Assembly: GCA_035499215.1 (NCBI GenBank)
Contig: DATJZH010000283.1
Span: 1-9,436 of the forward strand
Length of the DNA stretch: 9,436 nucleotides
Direction of reading: 5' to 3'
DNA from: DATJZH01 sp035499215
GTDB lineage: Bacteria; Actinomycetota; Actinomycetes; Streptosporangiales; Streptosporangiaceae
This document shows, piece by piece, positions 1 to 4,913 of this stretch. The notes under the pieces are model-generated. The model searched no databases, had not been told where the DNA came from, and worked only from the letters and a program-made list of their open reading frames with translations. Position 1 is the stretch's first letter. Each line of letters begins with the position of its first letter. Position numbers and translations under genes: made by a program.

Positions 1-195
1 CGGGCTATCGTCGGCGACATGAACCCGCTGGGCTGGGCGAAGTCGCATTACGTCATCACCGGACAGTGCCCGGTGATGACGTATCACGCCGACAGCTACA
101 CGCGGCTACCGCCCGATGACATCGCGCGCCCGGGGAGCCAGCCGGACACTTTTTTCGACCCGCGGTGCTGGGGGCCATCGCTATGGTGCACTTAG
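1..195 (+). CDS. C-terminal part of an unrecognised protein (5' end outside window)
   Basis: Frame 1 is open from the first base to a TAG at 193-195, giving about 64 residues. Most codons end in G or C, as in the clear genes of this window, which supports a real coding end. The translated tail includes residues MNPLGWAKSH early on and ends in CWGPSLWCT. I do not recognise the family. A perfect 14-bp inverted repeat lies inside the frame at 49-83. An ATG at 19 would give a free-standing 58-aa protein, but no Shine-Dalgarno sequence is visible in the 18 bases before it, so a longer gene truncated by the window edge is more likely. The gap to the next gene is 29 bases on the same strand, so co-transcription with the coiled-coil gene is possible. 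Confidence 0.5.
   Translation, partial: RAIVGDMNPLGWAKSHYVITGQCPVMTYHADSYTRLPPDDIARPGSQPDTFFDPRCWGPSLWCT
49..83. repeat. Perfect 14-bp inverted repeat with 7-base loop
   Basis: The arm TACGTCATCACCGG (49-62) is exactly complementary to CCGGTGATGACGTA (70-83), with ACAGTGC between them. It lies inside the open frame that ends at 195. A 14-bp perfect arm is longer than the other chance palindromes in this GC-rich window and is not simple GC-only sequence. It could be an mRNA hairpin, a protein-binding site or a recombination or transfer site. The sequence alone does not decide between these. Confidence 0.8.
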
Positions 196-224
196 CTTAG
201 GTCATAACGGAATGGAGCCCGCGA

Positions 225-1556
225 ATGACCAAGATCACGCAAGAAGCCGTCGTGTGTTCGTATCCCGGCTGCGAGAACAAGCCGCAGCCGGGGCAGAACG
301 GGGCCGGAGCGAACCCGAAGTACTGCGGCCTGCCGGATCCCGTGAGCGGACAGCCGCACTCGGCGCTGACGGCGTTCCGGCGGCGCGAGGAGCTGTCCCG
401 CCAGGGGAGCGCCCGGCAGGGCAGCGGGGCGGCCGGAGAGGATCCCGGCCGCCCGAGGGCCGCACTGTGGAATCCGCGCCGATCTCGTGACGCTGACCGG
501 CAGCGCCGCCAGCAGGCTGAGGCTAGTGCCGAGGAAGCGCGCTCCGCGACGCTCGAGGCCGATGCGCAGCTGACCGACGCGCTCGCCGCGGTCGCCGCGG
601 CCCGGCAGGCGGAGGCGGCCATCCGGGAAGCCGCGCAGGCACAGGTCGCCGAGGCCGAGCGATCCGCCGAGGAGCGGGTGCTCGTGGCGCAGCAGGAGCG
701 GAACCGGGCGGTGACGGGCGCGCACCGCCGCGCGGAGGAAGCGGAGTCTCGCGCCAGGACCGCCGAGGAGGAGACGGCCCGGGCGCGGCAGGCTGCCCAG
801 TCGGCCCGCGCGGAGCTGGACCGGGCCCGCGACGGCGCGGAGCGGCAGCTGGCCCAGGTCCGCGAGGACGCCGCGCGGGAGCAGGCCGAGCTGCGAGCGG
901 GACTCGAGGCCCAGGTCGCGGCGGAAGCCGACGCTCGCGCCGCGCTGCAGGCCCGGGCCGAGCAGGCCGAGGCTGACGCCGGGGAAGCGCGCTCCGCCAG
1001 GCTGGCGGCCGATGCGAAGCTGGCCGAGGCGGCCGGCGCGGCGCAGCAGGCGGAGGCGGCCGCGGGGGTAGCCGCGCAGGCACGCGTAGCCGAGGCCGAA
1101 CGGTCCGCCGCCGAGCGGGTGCTGGCGGTGCAGCAGGAGCGGGACCAGGCGGTGACGGGCGCGGACCGCCGGGCGGAGGAAGCGGAGTCTCGCGCCAGGA
1201 CCGCCGAGGAGGAGACGGCCCGGGCGCGGCAGGCAGCCGAGTCGGCCCGCGCGGAGCTGGACCGGGCCCGCGACGCCGCGGACCGGCAGCTGGCCCAGGT
1301 CCGCGAGGACGCCGCGCGGGAGCAGGCCGAGCTGCGAGCGGGACTCGAGGCCCGGGCCGCGGCGGCCGGGAACGCCCGCGGCGAGCATGCCGGCGCTGAG
1401 CAGGACCGTGCCAAGGCAGGCCGCGACCAGGCAGCGGGCAAAGCTGCCAGGCAGACTTCCGCAGGGGCGCAGCGCCGCCGCCGGCGCTCCGCGGGAGGCG
1501 GCCAGGAGCCCCTTCGCGACGCCAGCCCGCCGGAGTCGCCGGGACAGCCGCTCTAG
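225..1556 (+). CDS. Coiled-coil protein with N-terminal Cys/His cluster and internal duplication
   Basis: This 443-aa protein starts at ATG 225, preceded by a GGAG at about 214-217. Residues 11-45 contain C11, C16, C34 and H45 in a Cys-x4-Cys...Tyr-Cys...His arrangement, which looks like a small zinc-binding head. Residues 95-380 are almost all Ala, Glu, Arg and Gln with heptad-like spacing, as expected of a long coiled coil. They consist of two copies of one ~145-residue unit (about 95-243 and 244-378). The C-terminal tail (from ~380) is Arg-, Gly- and Pro-rich and probably disordered. No signal peptide or membrane segment is seen. Family knowledge: actinomycete proteins with a short Cys/His head and a KfrA-like coiled coil occur, sometimes on mobile elements. 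A DNA-binding or structural role is inference only. Long open frames on the opposite strand are composition artefacts. Confidence 0.85.
   Translation: MTKITQEAVVCSYPGCENKPQPGQNGAGANPKYCGLPDPVSGQPHSALTAFRRREELSRQGSARQGSGAAGEDPGRPRAALWNPRRSRDADRQRRQQAEASAEEARSATLEADAQLTDALAAVAAARQAEAAIREAAQAQVAEAERSAEERVLVAQQERNRAVTGAHRRAEEAESRARTAEEETARARQAAQSARAELDRARDGAERQLAQVREDAAREQAELRAGLEAQVAAEADARAALQARAEQAEADAGEARSARLAADAKLAEAAGAAQQAEAAAGVAAQARVAEAERSAAERVLAVQQERDQAVTGADRRAEEAESRARTAEEETARARQAAESARAELDRARDAADRQLAQVREDAAREQAELRAGLEARAAAAGNARGEHAGAEQDRAKAGRDQAAGKAARQTSAGAQRRRRRSAGGGQEPLRDASPPESPGQPL
507..1360 (+). repeat. Two-copy tandem duplication inside the coiled-coil gene
   Basis: Unit A (about 507-953) and unit B (about 954-1360) align at an offset of 450 bases at the left and 441 bases further on, because B lacks three codons. 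The stretch 711-912 matches 1152-1353 with only about six mismatches by eye, including at synonymous positions. The left part of the unit is more diverged. Reading frame is kept throughout, so the duplication lengthens the coiled coil. Confidence 0.9.
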
Positions 1557-1746
1557 CGAGGCCCGTCCGCTGGCCGCAGGTCCGCTAGCTGGTTGCGCGC
1601 TGCGTGCGGTTCCTCGCCGCCGTCCACATGAGCGCGTGTGCGGCCCGGTATGCGGCCCGCGGCGCAGGGCGTGACGTGAGCACGCACATGCGGCGCGCGG
1701 GCCGCCGCAGGCAACGCCGGCGGCAGCGCCCGCCCTGGCGCGATCG
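1557..1746. other. Convergent intergenic region
   Basis: This 190-bp region lies between the plus-strand coiled-coil gene and the minus-strand SnoaL-like gene. It contains a hairpin at 1701-1724 and a short direct repeat of TGCGGCCCG around 1638-1660. No supported gene is seen. Confidence 0.6.
1701..1724. terminator. Possible bidirectional terminator hairpin
   Basis: Arms GCCGCCG (1701-1707) and CGGCGGC (1718-1724) form a 7-bp stem with a 10-base loop between two convergent genes. There is no T-run, which is common for actinomycete hairpin terminators. The stem is short and GC-only, so it could be chance. Confidence 0.3.
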
Positions 1747-2103
1747 CTAGCCGACCACGTTCGGCTGATCGGCTATCCAGAGCCAGGTGCCATCCGGCTG
1801 ACGTCGCGCTATCTCTGCGGTGGCGCCGCCAGGGAACCGCGTCGAGGTCAAGGCAAGATCGCCATGGCGGAGCGCCAGGCAAACATCGCCGCTGAACTGC
1901 GGCCTGCCTGCCAGCAGCCCCTCATATACCCGGCGGATCGCCGGGAAGCCGATCGACAGGACGCCGGGCAGAGATGCGAGCACGGCCCCTGGCTCGTACA
2001 ACGCGACAATCCCCTGCACGTCACCGGAGCTAGCCCGCTCAAGGAACAGCCTGCCGAGATCCTCGGGCTCTGCCGCCTTTTCACGATCATTGAAATCCGG
2101 CAT
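1747..2103 (-). CDS. SnoaL-like / nuclear transport factor 2 (NTF2) fold protein
   Basis: The 118-aa protein starts at ATG 2103. A strong GGAGGT (complement of 2111-2116) lies 7 bases upstream and fixes this start, although the frame stays open further upstream. The sequence begins MPDFNDREK. It then has an N-terminal helix (DLGRLFLERASSGDVQGIVALYE), a pocket-forming stretch (IGFPAIRRVYEGLL) and terminal strands ending in DGTWLWIADQPN. This order and size are typical of the cone-shaped alpha+beta fold of SnoaL-like/DUF4440 proteins, whose members include cyclases, isomerases, dehydratases and many of unknown activity. The substrate cannot be read from the sequence. It is monocistronic as far as can be seen: the next minus-strand gene upstream is 324 bp away. 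Confidence 0.82.
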   Translation of the reverse strand: MPDFNDREKAAEPEDLGRLFLERASSGDVQGIVALYEPGAVLASLPGVLSIGFPAIRRVYEGLLAGRPQFSGDVCLALRHGDLALTSTRFPGGATAEIARRQPDGTWLWIADQPNVVG

Positions 2104-2170
2104 GGCCCTTACCTCCAGAATGGCTCGGTGCGCAACCCGGTTATCGGCCCGCAGCGTACGGACAGCGGCG

Positions 2171-2184
2171 ACAGCGATCGCTGT
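2171..2184. promoter_or_regulatory. 14-bp palindrome, possible operator of the SnoaL-like gene
   Basis: ACAGCGATCGCTGT is perfectly self-complementary and lies 68 bases upstream of the SnoaL-like start codon. Its size and position suit a dimeric repressor site. No regulator gene is next to it, so this is inference. Confidence 0.35.
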
Positions 2185-2257
2185 TCTCGCACCACGCTCG
2201 ACGCAGTCGATTCTACGGCTGGGCATGCGTGGGGGGAAGCGCCCTATTTGACTGCCG

Positions 2258-2276
2258 GTGCCTCGCTGAGAGGCAC
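2258..2276. terminator. Hairpin downstream of the 98-aa protein gene
   Basis: Arms GTGCCTC and GAGGCAC form a 7-bp stem around a 5-base loop (GCTGA). On the minus strand it lies about 150 bases past the stop of the 98-aa gene and 155 bases before the SnoaL-like start. It could terminate transcription from upstream. No T-run follows. Confidence 0.3.
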
Positions 2277-2380
2277 TGCGCGCTGCGCCTGGAGCTTCAG
2301 GTCCTGGTGGAAATTTATGAACCCAGGCATGCAGTCCCTCCAGATACAGGTGCACGCCGCAACTGTGCGCCCACGGCGGA

Positions 2381-2404
2381 TTGTCCATACCGTTGTCCAT
2401 ACCG
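2381..2404. repeat. 12-bp perfect tandem repeat
   Basis: TTGTCCATACCG occurs twice back to back (2381-2392 and 2393-2404), 24 bases beyond the stop of the 98-aa gene. On the minus strand it reads CGGTATGGACAA twice, so it presents two in-frame ATG codons. They have no Shine-Dalgarno sequence before them. Confidence 0.85.
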
Positions 2405-2427
2405 CCCGTCCGCCGGGCGCCATTGGT

Positions 2428-2724
2428 TCAGGCGGCGCGGCGGGCACTGCTAGCGGCTGGCCGGGCGCCACGCCGCCGGGCGGCGGGCGGCCGGACGGCG
2501 AACTCGGCGGCGAGCTGCCGGATCCACCGCATGCGGTCGGCGGCCGCTTCGGGGTGGTCGCCGAATTCCTGTGCCATCTGGCAGGCGCAGCCGCTGATGC
2601 CGAACTGCCGCACCGCGCGGCTGATCGCATCAGCCGCCGCTTCGGCCGTCGGAGCGTCCGATTGCTGCAGCCCGGACACGAACAGAGCCTCACACCGGGC
2701 GTCGTTCACGTTCAACCGGGTCAT
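2428..2724 (-). CDS. Small conserved actinobacterial protein of unknown function (98 aa)
   Basis: The start is ATG 2724, with GGAGG (complement of 2731-2735) 6 bases upstream. A GTG six codons in (V6) is the alternative start. The core reads VNDARCEALFVSGLQ, then DAPTAEAAADAISRAV, then GCACQMAQEFGDHPEAAADRMRWIR. I recognise this pattern as a widespread small actinomycete protein of unknown function; this is from memory, not a search. Three cysteines (C11, C46, C48) lie in the conserved part. The last ~20 residues are Ala/Arg/Pro-rich and basic and probably disordered. It is soluble, with no signal or membrane segment. It faces the enoyl-CoA hydratase gene across a 381-bp divergent region and may share control with it. 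Confidence 0.82.
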   Translation of the reverse strand: MTRLNVNDARCEALFVSGLQQSDAPTAEAAADAISRAVRQFGISGCACQMAQEFGDHPEAAADRMRWIRQLAAEFAVRPPAARRRGARPAASSARRAA

Positions 2725-3105
2725 GGCGAGCCTCCGCGCTTTTCTCCTGCCGCCAGCGCCGTCACCGGATGCCAGGCTGACCTGGCCGACTTCGGCGCAC
2801 CGCTGTTTCGCCGGGCAGCGGGACGCATCCCGGGCCCGCCACCGCAAAGCCATCTGCGGCCTCGGCAGGGACGCGGCCTGGCGGGCAGGATACGGGTGAC
2901 GCTGGCGTCTGTCCGTTGATCGGGTTCCTCTCCCCATACAGAGCCGGCCCGGGCCCCTAAGATACAGCGCGGCGGTCGCTGCACTCGCCTTGATCAGGTT
3001 TGTCGCGGCCGGGCGGCTGTGGCAGTTTGCACGATAGATTCGCGAGAGCCTGGCCGTAACCTCTGGTCGGGCCGACCGACAGTCCCCGGACGCTGAGGAG
3101 CGACG
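2725..3105. other. Divergent intergenic region
   Basis: This 381-bp region lies between the start codons of the 98-aa gene and the enoyl-CoA hydratase gene. No supported coding sequence is seen. It must hold the outward promoters, but I could not assign a convincing -35/-10 pair. It contains GGCCCGGGCC (2946-2955) and an inverted repeat just before the hydratase gene (3065-3077). Confidence 0.55.
3065..3077. promoter_or_regulatory. Inverted repeat in the enoyl-CoA hydratase leader
   Basis: GGTCGG and CCGACC flank a single G, giving a 13-bp dyad whose centre is 35 bases upstream of the TTG start. A one-base loop cannot form a good hairpin, so a dimeric DNA-binding protein is a more natural reader than RNA folding. 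It may be a chance GC-rich dyad. Confidence 0.3.
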
Positions 3106-3891
3106 TTGACCGAGCCCATTACCGCCGAGCGCGATGGACACGTACTGCTCATGGGAGTCAACCGCCCGGCGAAGCGCAATGCCTTCGACCTCGCGACCAT
3201 CGATGCGCTTGGCGCGGCTTACGAGACCCTCGGCACCGACGATGAACTGCGCGTCGGCGTGCTCTTCGCGCACGGCGATCACTTTTCTGCCGGCCTCGAC
3301 CTGGCCGAGGTCGGTCCCGCGGTTGCCGAGCACGGCCCCGGCGTCATCTGCGGCGGGCACCGCTTCGACCCGTTCGCGGTCTGGCGCGACCCGGTGCCGA
3401 AACCGGTCGTGCTAGCGGTCAATGGCATTGCGTTCACGCTGTCCATCGAGCTGGCGCTAGCCGCCGATATCGTCGTCGCCGCCGATGACGTGCGGTTCCG
3501 CCAGCTGGAGATCGGCCGCGGGATCATGCCGTTCGGCGGCGCCACGTTCCGCGCGCCCGCGCAGCTGGGCTGGGGCAACGCGATGCGCTTCCTGCTCACC
3601 GGGGAGGAGTTCGGTGGTGTCGAGGCGCTCAGGATCGGCCTGGTGCAGGAGCTCGTGCCGGCCGGGTCGCACGTCGAGCGGGCCAGGGAACTCGCCCAGC
3701 TGATCGCCCGGCAGGCGCCCCTGGGCGTCCAGGGCACGCTCGCCAGCGCCCGCGCCGCACTAGGCCAGGGCCCGGCCGCGGCGCGTCAGTGCATCGAGTC
3801 GCTGCTGCCCCAGATCCTTGGCAGTCAGGACGCGGCTGAGGGGCTGCGCAGCTTCGCGGAGCGGCGCGAGGCTCGCTTCACGGGCCGCTGA
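3106..3891 (+). CDS. Enoyl-CoA hydratase/isomerase (crotonase) family protein
   Basis: The 261-aa protein starts at TTG 3106, with GAGGAG (3095-3100) 5 bases upstream. The next in-frame ATG (residue 16) would cut into the first beta-strand. Crotonase landmarks are NRPAKRNAFD (19-28), the CoA-binding and oxyanion loop FSAGLDLAEV (60-69), VNGIAFTLSIELALAADI (105-122), and FRQLEIGRGIMPFGG (131-145). E115 and E135 are 20 residues apart and match the two catalytic glutamates of rat enoyl-CoA hydratase (E144, E164), so hydratase chemistry on a 2-enoyl-CoA is plausible. The usual Gly-Gly-Gly before the first Glu is replaced by Thr-Leu-Ser. From memory, a crotonase subfamily with TLGIE and MPFGGAT motifs has a similar segment. 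It is cytosolic and probably co-transcribed with the gene 87 bases downstream. The exact substrate is unknown. Confidence 0.94.
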   Translation: MTEPITAERDGHVLLMGVNRPAKRNAFDLATIDALGAAYETLGTDDELRVGVLFAHGDHFSAGLDLAEVGPAVAEHGPGVICGGHRFDPFAVWRDPVPKPVVLAVNGIAFTLSIELALAADIVVAADDVRFRQLEIGRGIMPFGGATFRAPAQLGWGNAMRFLLTGEEFGGVEALRIGLVQELVPAGSHVERARELAQLIARQAPLGVQGTLASARAALGQGPAAARQCIESLLPQILGSQDAAEGLRSFAERREARFTGR

Positions 3892-3924
3892 CCGGCGCCC
3901 GCCGTGCCGCGATCCAGGCGCCGG
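3892..3924 (+). promoter_or_regulatory. Stem-loop between hydratase and adenosine-kinase-family genes
   Basis: CCGGCGCC (3892-3899), directly after the hydratase stop codon, pairs perfectly with GGCGCCGG (3917-3924) across a 17-base loop. There is no T-run. It could attenuate transcription, or stabilise the upstream message, between two same-strand genes. Confidence 0.4.
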
Positions 3925-3978
3925 CTGGCCAGGCCGGTACGACGAACAGCCAGTTCGGCAGAAGAAGGGAATGACCCG

Positions 3979-4476
3979 ATGACCGGCACGGCAGTCTCCT
4001 TCGAAGTGGTCGGGATCGAAAAGCCGGAAGACGTGAACGTCGTCATCGGCCAGGCGCATTTCATCAAGACGGTCGAGGACATGCACGAGGCGCTGACCGG
4101 CGTGAGCCCGCACCTGCGGTTCGGCATCGCCTTCTGCGAGGCCTCAGCCGCCCGCCTGGTCCGCCGGTCCGGAAACGACGAGGAACTCACGGCCCTCGCC
4201 GCGGCGAATGCCCTCGCGATCAGCGCAGGCCACTCGTTTGTGATCATGCTGCGGGAAGGCTTCCCGGTGAACGTCATGAACCCGGTCAAGGCCGTTCCTG
4301 AGGTCTGCACGATCTTCTGCGCGTCCGCTAACCCCGTCGACGTCCTTGTCGCCGTCACCGATCGTGGTCGCGGTGTCCTCGCCGTGGTCGACGGCTCGCC
4401 GCCGGTCGGCATCGAGACAGACGCCGACGCAGCCAGCCGCCACCGCCTCCTTCGGGATATCGGCTACAAGCTCTGA
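3979..4476 (+). CDS. Adenosine-specific kinase family protein (PF04008/DUF355)
   Basis: The 165-aa protein starts at ATG 3979. A purine-rich AGAAGGGA (3963-3970) lies 8 bases upstream. An earlier ATG at 3971 stops after three codons and overlaps this start. The signatures of the family are all present in order: EKPEDVNVVIGQAHFIKTVED (14-34), FGIAFCEASAARLVRRSGNDEEL (48-70), the helix with AGHSFVIML (83-91), FPVNVMNPVKAVPEVCTIFCASANPV (95-120), RGRGVLAVVDG (129-139), and the terminal RDIGYKL. Length matches the usual ~165 aa. Archaeal members are described as adenosine-specific kinases, converting adenosine to AMP with ATP. That activity in this organism is inferred from family membership. Cytosolic. 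A strong hairpin follows the gene. Confidence 0.93.
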   Translation: MTGTAVSFEVVGIEKPEDVNVVIGQAHFIKTVEDMHEALTGVSPHLRFGIAFCEASAARLVRRSGNDEELTALAAANALAISAGHSFVIMLREGFPVNVMNPVKAVPEVCTIFCASANPVDVLVAVTDRGRGVLAVVDGSPPVGIETDADAASRHRLLRDIGYKL

Positions 4477-4487
4477 GCGCCATCGGC

Positions 4488-4513
4488 CGGCCCGGGCGGC
4501 AGCGCCCGGGCCG
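4488..4513. terminator. Strong hairpin between convergent genes, likely bidirectional terminator
   Basis: CGGCCCGGGCG (4488-4498) and CGCCCGGGCCG (4503-4513) form a perfect 11-bp stem with a 4-base loop (GCAG). It lies 11 bases after the adenosine-kinase-family stop and 7 bases before the end of the convergent DUF1918 gene. There is no T-run, as often in actinomycetes. Confidence 0.75.
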
Positions 4514-4518
4514 CGTCC

Positions 4519-4530
4519 CGTCAGCTGACG
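4519..4530. repeat. 12-bp palindrome spanning the DUF1918 stop codon
   Basis: CGTCAGCTGACG is perfectly self-complementary and covers the TGA of the minus-strand DUF1918 gene. With the hairpin at 4488-4513 it forms a compact dyad-rich end region. It may be chance. Confidence 0.5.
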
Positions 4531-4721
4531 TGGCCAGCGGGGTGATGTTCCACGACCGTATCGGCCGACGGGAAGAAGACGCTTTCGTGGCCGTCCTTCC
4601 AGCGGACCAGGTACGGCGGGGCGCCGCTGTCCCCATGGATCTCGATGATCTCGCCGTGGCGGTCCTCATCGCCTTGCCGGCGCCCCTTAACCGTTAGTCC
4701 ATCGCCCAGTTCAGCTTGCAT
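4521..4721 (-). CDS. DUF1918 domain-containing small protein
   Basis: The 66-aa protein starts at ATG 4721. A GAGGAGG on the minus strand ends 6 bases upstream (complement of 4728-4734). The body fits DUF1918: VGD-like start (ELGDGLTVKGR), DRHGEIIEIHG, GAPPYLVRWKDGHES, VFFPSADTVVEHHP. These are small all-beta, SH3-like proteins common in actinobacteria with no settled function. The frame stays open upstream to further start codons, including an ATG at 4757, but residues before Met4721 are only the translation of a 21-bp tandem repeat (SVRAMRR, SVRATRR), so the shorter form is preferred. It converges on the adenosine-kinase-family gene across a hairpin. No signal peptide or membrane segment. 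Confidence 0.86.
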   Translation of the reverse strand: MQAELGDGLTVKGRRQGDEDRHGEIIEIHGDSGAPPYLVRWKDGHESVFFPSADTVVEHHPAGHVS

Positions 4722-4727
4722 GGCTGT

Positions 4728-4769
4728 CCTCCTCGTGGCGCGTACCGACCTCCTCATGGCGCGTACCGA
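4728..4769. repeat. 21-bp tandem repeat containing the DUF1918 ribosome-binding site
   Basis: Two adjacent 21-bp copies (4728-4748 and 4749-4769) differ at one base (G4735 versus A4756). On the minus strand each carries GAGGAGG and GGTACGCGCC. The copy next to the gene supplies its Shine-Dalgarno sequence. The distal copy has ATG where the proximal copy has ACG. Confidence 0.9.
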
Positions 4770-4913
4770 CACCATAGTCCGGCGACCGCCCCCGGACGCC
4801 AGGGCCCAAAGACCTGACCCGCGAGCGCGCCCGAGACACCGTCCGGCATCCCGTCCGGGCCCAGGCTGAACTCTTCGTCCCCGTTGCCGGCGACGGCCAG
4901 CACCCCGGCGCGG
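4770..4913. other. Short region downstream of the pyruvyl transferase-like gene
   Basis: A minus-strand frame running from the end of the pyruvyl transferase-like gene to a stop at 4754-4756 is rich in G/C third positions (for example GVLAVAGNGDEEFSLGPDG). It has only weak GTG starts and no Shine-Dalgarno sequence, and I do not recognise the product. It is not called as a gene. The promoter of the DUF1918 gene should also lie here. Confidence 0.4.

Larger units (their letters stand above)
2104..2427. other. Intergenic region upstream of the SnoaL-like gene
   Basis: No gene with a credible start is seen in these 324 bp. The region holds a 14-bp palindrome (2171-2184), a hairpin (2258-2276), and a 12-bp tandem repeat (2381-2404). 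It contains a relatively AT-rich patch near 2310-2320. It probably contains the promoter of the minus-strand SnoaL-like gene. No clear -35/-10 pair could be assigned. Confidence 0.5.

Noticed and set aside
192..1441. Two long minus-strand open frames (about 400 codons) opposite the coiled-coil gene
   Set aside because: They mirror the GC-biased repeat of the plus-strand gene, translate to Arg/Leu/Gly or Ser/Ala/Arg monotony, and lack ribosome-binding sites. They are composition artefacts.
2174..2181. GCGATCGC as a cyanobacterial HIP1-type repeat
   Set aside because: It occurs as the centre of one palindrome and the window is actinomycete-like. No repeated occurrence was noticed.
1747..2400. 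Longer SnoaL-like protein starting at ATG 2400
   Set aside because: The extra 99 residues have no fold-like sequence and no ribosome-binding site. GGAGGT before ATG 2103 fixes the start.
1864..2919. 351-codon plus-strand open frame
   Set aside because: It runs antisense across two well-supported minus-strand genes and their spacer, with no family pattern and no credible start.
2428..3360. 310-codon minus-strand frame, a longer form of the 98-aa gene
   Set aside because: Its upstream part is antisense to the enoyl-CoA hydratase gene. The strong GGAGG before ATG 2724 and the family start support the short form.
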